NCBI GenBank assembly: GCA_902497145.1
Contig: CABVDR010000025.1
Coordinates: forward strand, 1-34,995
DNA length: 34,995 nucleotides
Direction of reading: 5' to 3'
From: an uncultured Oscillospiraceae bacterium
Lineage (GTDB): Bacteria > Bacillota > Clostridia > Oscillospirales > Oscillospiraceae
Positions 15,530 through 21,878 of the stretch are shown in pieces. The notes below the pieces were generated by a model that worked only from the letters and a program-made list of their open reading frames with translations, searched no databases and had not been told where the DNA came from. Every line of letters starts with the position of its first letter. The stretch's first letter is position 1. The translations under genes and the position numbers were made by a program.

Positions 15530-15689
15530 GGGAAAGCACCTCCAAACAAAAAAATAAACGCGGCTGCCGGAATGGCGCCCGCGTCACAAAAATCCCTGCC
15601 AAGTCTCCCTGGCGAAGAAGTGAAACCTTGTTAACCCTTTGGCTCTGGCCTGGGGTGAGGTACGGGGCACCGTTCCTGCTTTCTTTTGC
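15530..15689 (-). ncRNA. L20-type leader of infC-rpmI-rplT with attenuator
   Basis: A ~160-nt leader runs from the predicted transcription start to the infC start. It ends in a terminator-like hairpin (15558-15584: ACGCGG with CCGCGT, inner GCC/GGC) followed on the minus strand by TTTATTTTTTT (to 15546), immediately before the infC ribosome binding site. In Firmicutes such leaders bind L20 and switch between terminator and antiterminator. Confidence 0.75.
15546..15584 (-). terminator. Leader terminator (attenuator) before infC
   Basis: GC-rich stem-loop with a long T tract on the minus strand, located inside the 5' leader and not at an operon end; readthrough is needed for infC expression. 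Confidence 0.75.
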
Positions 15690-15695
15690 TCATAC

Positions 15696-15724
15696 ATTTT
15701 ATCAGCAGCTCTTATCCTTGTCAA
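15696..15724 (-). promoter_or_regulatory. Promoter of the infC operon
   Basis: On the minus strand: TTGACA (15724-15719), a 17-bp spacer, TAAAAT (15701-15696). Confidence 0.85.
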
Positions 15725-15959
15725 GTACTATTTTCAAATTCTTTCACTTGCTCCAACTAGGGTAATCATTTACATAATCTTCACTTTTCGACCCACTTCT
15801 ACAAAAAGTTTTACACACTTTCCACTCAGTTATCCACATTTTGCACTCTATTTCTTATATAGCTTACAATTTAATTTTCTTTTTCCTTTCCTCGCCTTTT
15901 TTGATTCCATTTTGTATGGTTACATAACGCAATTATTTTGTTCCGATTTCAAATATCAA
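15725..15959. other. AT-rich intergenic island with one perfect DnaA box
   Basis: About 235 bp of strikingly low GC between the infC promoter and the tsaD-side terminator. No open frame is credible here. It contains a perfect DnaA box TTATCCACA at 15830-15838 and a looser TTTTACACA at about 15809-15817, but no cluster. I see no tRNA or structured RNA in it. Confidence 0.5.
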
Positions 15960-15994
15960 GCGCCCCCACGCCGCATTTTACAGCATGGGGGCGC
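15960..15994 (-). terminator. Terminator hairpin at the end of the tsaD region
   Basis: A 12-bp stem (15960-15971 with 15983-15994, one G-U pair). It directly follows the second, fragmentary tsaD 3' end, so it was probably the original tsaD terminator. The T tract is weak. Confidence 0.6.
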
Positions 15995-16008
15995 GTTTGT
16001 GTTTGGAT

Positions 16009-16113
16009 TTATCCCAGGGAGATATCCCGGGTGGCGTAGGCATTCAGATCCAGCCCGGCCACATGGCCGGCCTGATATTCGTAGAAACCTTGACACCCAA
16101 TCATCGCGGCGTT
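16009..16113 (-). pseudogene. Duplicate fragment of the tsaD 3' end
   Basis: The 105 bases encode the last 34 residues of TsaD plus stop (NAAMIGCQG...RDISLG), in the same orientation as tsaD and 159 bp beyond its stop. Compared with the matching part of tsaD (16273-16377) there are seven base differences, all at third codon positions and all silent: five in the first nine codons and two in the last three. The central ~68 bases are identical. No start codon or ribosome binding site belongs to it, so it is a remnant, not a gene. The silent-only divergence means both versions evolved as functional coding sequence before coming together. Confidence 0.9.
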
Positions 16114-16272
16114 GTGTCTCCCCATGGAGCCCAACTCCATGGGGACCCCCTCCATTTAAAATGCTCGGGCGGAGTGAATCCGCCCTGCGCCAAGGTTTTG
16201 CCAAAGGCAAAACGCTTGTACGGCGCTTTCGCGCCGCCCCACCTTCCGGCGGGGCCCCGGCGACAACGCCGT
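16114..16272. repeat. Hairpin-packed spacer between the two tsaD 3' ends
   Basis: Almost the whole stretch folds as consecutive short stem-loops: CCCCATGGAG/CTCCATGGGG (16120-16144), GGGCGGA/TCCGCCC (16167-16185), GTTTTGCC/GGCAAAAC (16195-16213), CGGCGC/GCGCCG (16221-16236) and GCCCC..GGGGC (16236-16255). No coding potential. It looks like a repeated intergenic element of the REP or MITE kind; whether it recurs in the genome cannot be seen here. Confidence 0.6.
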
Positions 16273-17283
16273 TTACCCCAGAGAGATATCCCGGGTGGCG
16301 TAGGCATTCAGATCCAGCCCGGCCACATGGCCGGCCTGATATTCGTAGAACCCTTGGCAGCCGATCATTGCGGCGTTGTCGCCGCAGTACTTCAGCTCCG
16401 GCAGGTACAGCTTGTCCCCGCTCTTTTCACAGGCGGCCTTCAAATCGGCACGAATGCGGCTGTTGGCCGCTACGCCGCCAGCCACCGCCAGACGGCCGTA
16501 GCCCTTCATCCGGGCCGCCGCCATGGCCCGGGGCACCAGGGACTCGCTCACCGCCCGGCCAAAGCTGGCAGCAAAATCAGGCAGGGAGAGCTCCTCCCCC
16601 TTCTGTTGGGCGTTGTGGATAAGGTTAAGGCAGGCAGTCTTTAACCCGGAGAAGGACATATCCAACTCGTGGCCGCTGACATGGGCTCGGGGCAGCTCAT
16701 ACCGGCTGTCATCGCCCCCCTGAGCCAGGCGATCCATGGGGCCGCCGCCGGGGTAGCCGATGCCCAGCACCCGAGCCACCTTGTCAAAGCACTCCCCCGC
16801 TGCGTCGTCCCGGGTGCCGCCCAGGACCTCCATCTGAGTGTAGGACTTCACATCCACAATGGCGGTGGTGCCGCCGGAGACACACAGGCAGACAAAGGGT
16901 GGCTCCAGATCAGGGTGGGTGAGGTAGTTGGCCGCAATGTGGCCCCGCACGTGGTGTACCGGAATGAGAGGCAGATCCAGGGCCATGGCCGCCCCCTTGG
17001 CAAAGTTCACCCCCACCAGCACCGCGCCGATGAGGCCCGGGGCATAGGTGACCGCCACGGCGTCCAAGTCGCTGCGAGTCATCCCAGCCTGCTCCAGCGC
17101 CTGATCGGCTAGACCGGACACCGCCTCCACATGCTTGCGGGAGGCGATCTCCGGCACCACGCCGCCGTAGATGGTGTGCATCTCGATCTGGGAGGCCACA
17201 CAGTTGGACAGTACCGTCCGCCCATCCTGCACGACCGCGGCGGCGGTCTCGTCGCAGGAGGATTCAATGGCTAAAATGTTCAT
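16273..17283 (-). CDS. tsaD: tRNA N6-adenosine threonylcarbamoyltransferase TsaD
   Basis: 336 aa, full length. Transfers the threonylcarbamoyl group to A37 of ANN-decoding tRNAs with TsaB and TsaE. ASKHA-fold motifs: MNILAIESSCDETAAAVV at the N-terminus, metal-binding His111 and His115 in VHHVRGHIAANY, CVSGGTT nucleotide loop, GYPGGGPMDRLA, and the C-terminal CGDNAAMIG with the metal-binding Asp near 303. Follows rimI by 30 nt in an operon. The extreme 3' end has a second, diverged copy just downstream, so the present C-terminal 34 codons may have been acquired by recombination; the protein itself is intact. Confidence 0.97.
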   Translation of the reverse strand: MNILAIESSCDETAAAVVQDGRTVLSNCVASQIEMHTIYGGVVPEIASRKHVEAVSGLADQALEQAGMTRSDLDAVAVTYAPGLIGAVLVGVNFAKGAAMALDLPLIPVHHVRGHIAANYLTHPDLEPPFVCLCVSGGTTAIVDVKSYTQMEVLGGTRDDAAGECFDKVARVLGIGYPGGGPMDRLAQGGDDSRYELPRAHVSGHELDMSFSGLKTACLNLIHNAQQKGEELSLPDFAASFGRAVSESLVPRAMAAARMKGYGRLAVAGGVAANSRIRADLKAACEKSGDKLYLPELKYCGDNAAMIGCQGFYEYQAGHVAGLDLNAYATRDISLG

Positions 17284-17313
17284 ACGCGCTCCTTTATTTC
17301 TCTCCGGCCCCGC

Positions 17314-17778
17314 TTAGACCTGGGGTGCCGCATCTTCTTTAAAAAACCGGGTCATGATGACTGCGTCTTCCCTGGGCTTTTCATAGTAGTTTTTGCGCAG
17401 TCCCACCTGGTCAAAGCCGTGCTTCTCATACAGGGCAATGGCCGGTGCATTGGAGGCCCGCACCTCCAGGGAGAGGAACGCCAGATTCGCTTCCCCGAAG
17501 CGGCAGAACACATCCAGCAGGGCGCTGGCCACCCCGTGGCGCCGGGCGTCCGGCTCCACCGCCACGTTGTCAATGTACCCCTCGTCCACAATGACGTGCA
17601 GCCCCGCATAGCCCAACACGTTGCCCTTCTCGTCCTCGGCCACAATAAAGCTGGCCTGGGTGTCAAACAGGGCGTCAGCCAGCATGTTCTCCGTCCAGGG
17701 ACTGGAGAAACAGGCCTTCTCCAGTTGGGCGATCTGTTCAATATGGCTGCGGTCCATGGGAACAATCTGATAATACAT
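17314..17778 (-). CDS. rimI: Ribosomal-protein-alanine N-acetyltransferase RimI-like
   Basis: 154 aa GNAT acetyltransferase. The ATG at 17778 is chosen: TAGGAGAG is 6 nt upstream and the protein then begins MYYQIVPMDRSHIEQIAQLEKACFSSPWTE, the usual RimI N-terminus; the longer frame runs through the promoter. The acetyl-CoA loop is in VEPDARRHGVASALLD, and NAPAIALYEKHGFDQVGLRKNYY is the conserved RimI C-terminal motif. In many Firmicutes it sits with the tsaB/tsaD/tsaE genes, as here with tsaD; it may act on ribosomal protein S18 or other N-termini. Confidence 0.9.
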   Translation of the reverse strand: MYYQIVPMDRSHIEQIAQLEKACFSSPWTENMLADALFDTQASFIVAEDEKGNVLGYAGLHVIVDEGYIDNVAVEPDARRHGVASALLDVFCRFGEANLAFLSLEVRASNAPAIALYEKHGFDQVGLRKNYYEKPREDAVIMTRFFKEDAAPQV

Positions 17779-17835
17779 AGCGAACTCTCCTAAAACCCGT
17801 TGTTTTTCCTGTGTTTTCCGAAAAAACTCTTGCTT

Positions 17836-17864
17836 ATCATACACCATCCCACATTTTCTGTAAA
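17836..17864 (-). promoter_or_regulatory. Promoter of rimI-tsaD
   Basis: On the minus strand: TTTACA (17864-17859), a 17-bp spacer, TATGAT (17841-17836). A TTGACG slightly upstream is an alternative -35 with worse spacing. Confidence 0.65.
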
Positions 17865-17938
17865 GCGTCAACCGGGAACCGGCAATTTTCACAATTTCAT
17901 CACCTAATTTTCGTGAAAGCAACGATTTTGTTTTTTCT

Positions 17939-17962
17939 GCCAAATGATTGGAACCATTTGGC
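17939..17962. repeat. Small inverted repeat between divergent rimI and SLH genes
   Basis: GCCAAATG (17939-17946) and CATTTGGC (17955-17962) with an 8-nt spacer. It lies upstream of the SLH gene; whether it is an operator or a weak hairpin is open. Confidence 0.35.
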
Positions 17963-18064
17963 CTCTTTTCCCGTCTAGTTAGATAAAGTCATTGTTTTTT
18001 CCTGGGCTTTTGCTTCCCCATCCACCCCGGAACGCCTGCGTTCCCCCTTAGAAAGGACGTTATC

Positions 18065-19027
18065 ATGCTGCGACGCACCCTTGCCCGGCTGCTTGCCGTC
18101 TTCCTTCTCTGTGCCCTGCTGATCCCCTCCGGCCTGGCCGCCACCATCCAGAGTAATCAGGCCGTTTACCACCTCTCCCAGGCCCCGGATGGCTCGGAGA
18201 CCTTTCCCTACTCCCCCACCCTGTCCCATACCCTCACCCTGCTCCCTCCCGGCACGGTGGTGCGCAGTGACCTGGGTCACCAGCTCATTGTGGAGCGCTT
18301 TACCTACCGCGCCGCATCAGGCTACTGGATGCTGGAGAGCACCCTTACCGCCCAGGAGCATGTGACGGTACGGGACAGCTCCTACATCTACCACATCCTT
18401 ACCCAAGATCTCCACTCCACCCAGGCCATTGACGCCGGAGTGTGGGTGCGGGCCACCAAAGCCGGCGGGCTCAATACCACCACCATTACGGGAGAGCCGG
18501 TGGACGAGTGGGCGGTGGATCTGGTCAACGAGGCTATCGCCCTGAACCTGATGCCCTCCCGTCTCAAAGGTCAGGACCTACGGGGCTCCATCACCCGCCT
18601 GCAGTTTGCCTCTTTGGCTGTGCGGCTATATGAGGCCATGGGAGGACAGGTCATTTCCGCTCCCAGCCACACCCCCTTTACCGACACCTCTGACCCGGAG
18701 GCGGGAAAGGCCTGGGCGCTGGGTATCACCGCCGGCACCTCCGCCACCACCTTCTCCCCCTCCAAGCCCATCACCCGGGAACAGGCCGCGGTCATGCTCT
18801 CCGCCGTCTACCGCAAGCTGGGCGGTCAGGTGGAGGGACAGAGCATCTCCTTTGCCGACAGCAGTTCCATCTCCTCCTGGGCCAGGAGCAGTGTCTCCTT
18901 TATGGCCCGCTACGGCATCATCGTAGGCACCGGAAACAACTGCTTCTCCCCCCAGCGCAGCGCCCAGCGGGAATCCTGCCTGATTATGGCTCTGGGGATG
19001 TTCAAAAAGCTGAACACCACCGTGTAA
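18065..19027 (+). CDS. Secreted S-layer homology (SLH) domain protein
   Basis: 320 aa. Signal peptide at residues 1-25 (RR, hydrophobic LLAVFLLCALLIPSG, cleavage near LAA). Residues ~26-150 form an unrecognised N-terminal region, rich in Thr/Ser/Tyr. Three SLH-type repeats follow: about 155-205 (WAVDLVNEAIALNLMPS...TRLQFASLAVRLYEAMG), 212-265 (FTDTSDPEAGKAWALGITAG...TREQAAVMLSAVYRKLG) and 270-318 (FADSSSISSWARSSVSFMARYGIIVG). SLH repeats anchor proteins to pyruvylated secondary cell-wall polymers, so it should sit on the cell surface. GAAAGGAC is the ribosome binding site. Single-gene unit with a strong terminator; cargo function unknown. Confidence 0.85.
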   Translation: MLRRTLARLLAVFLLCALLIPSGLAATIQSNQAVYHLSQAPDGSETFPYSPTLSHTLTLLPPGTVVRSDLGHQLIVERFTYRAASGYWMLESTLTAQEHVTVRDSSYIYHILTQDLHSTQAIDAGVWVRATKAGGLNTTTITGEPVDEWAVDLVNEAIALNLMPSRLKGQDLRGSITRLQFASLAVRLYEAMGGQVISAPSHTPFTDTSDPEAGKAWALGITAGTSATTFSPSKPITREQAAVMLSAVYRKLGGQVEGQSISFADSSSISSWARSSVSFMARYGIIVGTGNNCFSPQRSAQRESCLIMALGMFKKLNTTV

Positions 19028-19030
19028 TTC

Positions 19031-19067
19031 AAAAAAGGAGAATTGCCTCAGGCAATTCTCCTTTTTT
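19031..19067. terminator. Terminator after the SLH gene
   Basis: A 17-bp perfect stem (19031-19047 with 19051-19067) with a TCA loop, with T6 on the plus strand and T6 on the minus strand, so it can also serve the convergent U32 gene. Confidence 0.93.
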
Positions 19068-19071
19068 CTGC

Positions 19072-19214
19072 TTAAGGGGTCAGTCCCGCCTGCCGCCGCA
19101 GCAGAGACAGAGGCGGCACCGGCTGGGGCAGCTTCATGCGGAAGACCATCTGGGGCTTGCGCACCTCCTGAAGTGCCTCCCCGGCCTCATCCCACAGTCC
19201 CTCTACGGTAAGGG
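19072..19214 (-). pseudogene. Frame-displaced 3' tail of the U32/TrhP gene
   Basis: In the frame shifted by one base relative to the upstream ORF this stretch reads VEGLWDEAGEALQEVRKP, then QMVFRMKLPQPVPPLSLLRR, ending at TAA (19074-19072). This is the normal C-terminal part of U32/TrhP proteins. Restoring the frame in the CCC run at 19212-19214 would give a protein of ~397 aa, the usual family length. Confidence 0.8.
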
Positions 19215-20266
19215 CCTACCAGCTCCAGGGTATCCCCCACAGCAAACTTATTGTTCAGGGTGAGGGTGGCGTTGCCCTGGTCGTCACAGGACTGGACTTT
19301 AGCCACGATCTGCCAATCCCGGACATAGCGGGAGTTCTCGGTATACTGCCCCGGCTGACCAAAGTAGAAGCCGGTGGAGTAGTGCCGGTGACTAATGTGC
19401 TCCACCTCGTCCCGCCACACCGGGTCCAGGGGTTCCCCCGCCGCCGCCGCGTCAATGGCGTGGCGGTAGGCCCCGGTGACAATGGCGGCGTAGTAGGCGC
19501 TTTTGGCCCGGCCCTCCAGCTTCAGGGAGTCCAGGCCCGCCTCCATCAGCTCGGCCACATGGTCGATCATGCACATATCCTTGGAGTTCATAATGTAGGT
19601 CTCCCCGTTCTCCTCAAAGACAGGGAAATACTCCCCCGGCCGCTTCTCCTCCATCAGAGCGTACTGGTAGCGGCAGGGCTGGGCGCAGGCGCCCCGGTTG
19701 GAGTCCCGGCCCGTCATGTAGTTGGACAGCAGACAGCGGCCCGAGTAGCTCACGCACATGGCTCCGTGGGCAAAGGCCTCGATCTCCAGCTCCTTGGGGG
19801 TCTTTTGGCGGATCTCCCGGATCTCCTCCAGGCTCAGCTCCCGGGCCAGAATCACCCGGCTGGCCCCCAGGTCGTGCCAGGCGGTGGCCGACTGGTAGTT
19901 CACGATGCTGGCCTGGGTGGAGATGTGGCACTGGACATGGGGGGCGTAGCGCTTTGCCAGGGCCAGGGTACCCACATCGGCCAGGATGATGGCATCTACC
20001 CCCACGCTGTCCAGATACTCCAGCCACTGGGGGAGCCGGGCCACCTCCTCATTGCGGGGCATGGTGTTGCAGGTCACATGGACCCGCACCCCCTTGCTAT
20101 GGCACAGCTCCACGGCGGTTTTCAGCTCCTCTGGGGTAAAGTTCCCCGCAAAAGAGCGCATGCCAAACATGGTTCCCGCCAAATAGACCGCGTCCGCCCC
20201 ATAGGCCAGAGCCATTTGGAGGCGCTCCATGTCCCCAGCGGGGGCTAACAGTTCCGGTTTTTTCAT
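19187..20266 (-). CDS. Peptidase U32 family, TrhP-like tRNA hydroxylation protein (3' frameshift)
   Basis: 359 aa as it stands. TrhP proteins, formerly called U32 peptidases, introduce the hydroxyl group of 5-hydroxyuridine in tRNA anticodons using prephenate. Family features: KPELLAPAGDMERLQMAL at the N-terminus and the conserved cysteine cluster SYSGRCLLSNYMTGRDSNRG..CAQPCRYQY near residues 170-200, probably an Fe-S site. Lies downstream of mltG, as yrrN/yrrO do in Bacillus. The last ~40 residues of the family are missing from this frame but are encoded in the next one (19214-19072), so a one-base gain or two-base loss near 19212-19214 has truncated it. Could be a sequencing error, a recent mutation or, less likely, programmed shifting. 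ATG start with GGAGAGAC upstream. Confidence 0.85.
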   Translation of the reverse strand: MKKPELLAPAGDMERLQMALAYGADAVYLAGTMFGMRSFAGNFTPEELKTAVELCHSKGVRVHVTCNTMPRNEEVARLPQWLEYLDSVGVDAIILADVGTLALAKRYAPHVQCHISTQASIVNYQSATAWHDLGASRVILARELSLEEIREIRQKTPKELEIEAFAHGAMCVSYSGRCLLSNYMTGRDSNRGACAQPCRYQYALMEEKRPGEYFPVFEENGETYIMNSKDMCMIDHVAELMEAGLDSLKLEGRAKSAYYAAIVTGAYRHAIDAAAAGEPLDPVWRDEVEHISHRHYSTGFYFGQPGQYTENSRYVRDWQIVAKVQSCDDQGNATLTLNNKFAVGDTLELVGPYRRGTVG

Positions 20267-20288
20267 CTTGTCTCTCCTTCCAGAACAC

Positions 20289-20313
20289 GGGCCCCGGAGA
20301 TTCTCCGGGGCCC
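20289..20313. other. GC-rich hairpin between mltG and the U32 gene
   Basis: GGGCCCCGG..CCGGGGCCC with a 7-nt loop in the 54-nt gap. No T tract follows on the minus strand, so it is more likely a transcript-stability or partial-attenuation element than a terminator. Confidence 0.5.
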
Positions 20314-20320
20314 GCCGTGT

Positions 20321-21457
20321 TTATCCGTTGTTGTACAGTTCCTGGGTAGCAATGAAGTTCTGCTGCTCTTTCAAGGTCTTGAAGAAGTGGTGGACTCCGT
20401 CGTCGCCCAGGGCGTAGTAGTAGTACGAGGTACTGCTGGGGTTCATGGCCGCCTGAATGGACTCCAGACCGGGGTTGGAGATGGGTCCGGCGGGCAGCCC
20501 CTTATAGAGGTAGGTGTTGTAGGGGGAGTCGATGGACTTGTCCGCCTCCGTAGGCACATTGCCCCCGTTGATATAGGCCAGGGTGGCGTCGATCTGCAGG
20601 TAGCCCTGGGTGCCGCCGCTGGTGTTGTTCAGGCGGTTATAGATGACCGAGGCAATGTTGGCCCGGTCGGTGCCGTCGGTCTCCTTTTCGATCATAGAGG
20701 CGATGATGATGATCTCATGGATGGTGCGGCCGCTGTCCGCCACCTTCTGGCGCATATCCTCGGTAAACTGCTCATCAAAGCGCACCAGCATCTTGTTGAT
20801 GACGTAGAGGGCGTTCTGGGGGGTGGTAAACTCATAGGTATCCGGATAGAGGTAGCCCTCCAGCCGGTGGTAGTCCCCCATGGGCAGGTCTTGGAGGAAG
20901 GAGAAGGCGTAGTCGTGGTTGGCCGCCATATCCTGCAGGTCCTCCTGGCTGGCCACTCCCTTCTCCTCCAGCAGGGCAAAGGTCTGGTCGATGGTGTAGC
21001 CCTCCGGGATGGTCACCTTTACGGTGGCACGGGTGGCGGAGTTAGCACTCATGCCGGACAGCAGAGCCCGGTAGTCCATGTCGGTGTTCAGAGTGAAGGT
21101 GCCTGCCACCACGTCGTCCTTGCTGTGGGTGAAGGTAGCAAAGAGGTTAAAGAGGAATTTGTACTCGATGAGTCCCTCGTCCTTCAGCTTATCTGCCACA
21201 TCCCCAAAGCTGTCTTGGTCGGTGATGGTAATGGTGGCGGTCTTTTCCGGCTTGTTCAGAGCCAGCACGTCGTTGGCCGCCACCCAGCCGATGCAGGCCA
21301 GCAGGGCAGATATGCCGATCACGCAGATCACATAGATGAGCGCCCCGCTCACGCCGGAGCGCTTTTTGCGCCGACGGCTGGATTCAGACGAGCGGCGGGT
21401 CTCCTCCCGCCGCCGGGGCTGTCCGTTGGAGGAGGGGCGTTGATAATCTTGTGCCAT
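20321..21457 (-). CDS. mltG: Endolytic murein transglycosylase MltG
   Basis: 378 aa from the ATG at 21457 (TAGGAGCTG upstream); the open frame continues to 21820 but that extension is antisense to a small plus-strand gene and is low complexity. MltG cuts nascent glycan strands at the membrane. Residues ~1-45 are cytoplasmic, Ser/Arg/Lys-rich; one membrane helix follows (ALIYVICVIGISALLACIGWV, ~49-69). A LysM-like subdomain precedes the YceG domain; the catalytic Glu is in IIASMIEKETDG, with the supporting GYLQIDATLAY and YNTYLYKGLPAGPISNPG motifs. First gene before the U32/TrhP gene, as in the Bacillus yrrL region, but without the intervening trmR methyltransferase. Confidence 0.93.
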   Translation of the reverse strand: MAQDYQRPSSNGQPRRREETRRSSESSRRRKKRSGVSGALIYVICVIGISALLACIGWVAANDVLALNKPEKTATITITDQDSFGDVADKLKDEGLIEYKFLFNLFATFTHSKDDVVAGTFTLNTDMDYRALLSGMSANSATRATVKVTIPEGYTIDQTFALLEEKGVASQEDLQDMAANHDYAFSFLQDLPMGDYHRLEGYLYPDTYEFTTPQNALYVINKMLVRFDEQFTEDMRQKVADSGRTIHEIIIIASMIEKETDGTDRANIASVIYNRLNNTSGGTQGYLQIDATLAYINGGNVPTEADKSIDSPYNTYLYKGLPAGPISNPGLESIQAAMNPSSTSYYYYALGDDGVHHFFKTLKEQQNFIATQELYNNG

Positions 21458-21643
21458 AGAGTCAGCTCCTAAATCAAACTGCCGCAGGGAGCAGCGCTCC
21501 CCCGGCTCCGGCCCTTCGCCGGTCCGATAGGTTTGGAAATAAGGCCCGCAAAATTTTTCCTGCCCAGGAACCTGGGACAGGGGGCGGCCATAGACTATAC
21601 CAGAACGCCGGAAAACCGGCGGGGTAAGTGAGGTGAAACGAAC

Positions 21644-21817
21644 ATGTGCTTTGGTAATAACGGCTTTGGCGGCAACGGCTGCCTGTGGATCATCCTGCTG
21701 ATCATCATCCTGTGCTGCTGCTGCGGCAACAATGGTGCCAGCGAGAGCAGCAACGGCAATGGCTGCGGCTGCTGCGGCAACAACGGCTGTGGCTGTGACA
21801 ACGGCTGCGGCTGCTGA
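21644..21817 (+). CDS. Small Cys/Gly/Asn-rich membrane peptide (57 aa)
   Basis: Not called by length-filtered gene finders. ATG at 21644, preceded by GAGGTGA at 8 nt; TGA at 21815. The peptide begins MCFGNNGFGGNGC, has one hydrophobic helix LWIILLIIIL (14-23) leading into CCCC (24-27), and ends in a repeat-like tail built of NG, CGC and NNGCGC units. Thirteen of 57 residues are Cys. The composition resembles the short high-cysteine 'chorion class HCB' annotated peptides of Clostridia; their function is unknown. It stands alone on the plus strand between two minus-strand operons and has its own terminator. Metal binding or a spore/envelope role would be speculation. The coding periodicity (C in most third positions) supports a real gene. 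Confidence 0.7.
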   Translation: MCFGNNGFGGNGCLWIILLIIILCCCCGNNGASESSNGNGCGCCGNNGCGCDNGCGC

Positions 21818-21846
21818 CACCGTACACTAGGCCCCGGCGCGGGGCA

Positions 21847-21878
21847 AAGCGGGACGCTTGCGTCCCGCTTTTTTATTT
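21847..21878 (+). terminator. Terminator after the Cys-rich peptide gene
   Basis: A 10-bp GC-rich stem (21847-21856 with 21861-21870), a CTTG loop and a T6 tail on the plus strand. Its position 30 nt after the small ORF supports that ORF being transcribed. Confidence 0.88.

Noticed and set aside
15725..15959. Replication origin
   Set aside because: Only one perfect DnaA box, no cluster, and no dnaA, dnaN or rpmH nearby.
16114..16272. CRISPR array
   Set aside because: The repeats are inverted stem-loops of different sequence; there are no regularly spaced identical direct repeats and no cas genes in the window.
15638..16622. Open frame on the plus strand across the AT-rich island and the tsaD duplicates
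   Set aside because: It crosses the infC promoter, a terminator and the repeat region. No ribosome binding site; the sequence changes character from Phe/Leu-rich to Arg/Pro-rich along its length.
20289..20313. Terminator between mltG and the U32 gene
   Set aside because: The stem is strong but lacks a T tract on the minus strand, and the two genes belong together in other Firmicutes, so it was listed only as a hairpin.
21458..21820. N-terminal extension of mltG rich in alanine
   Set aside because: It is antisense to the Cys-rich peptide gene. The true mltG start has a ribosome binding site and gives the expected cytoplasmic tail plus one membrane helix.
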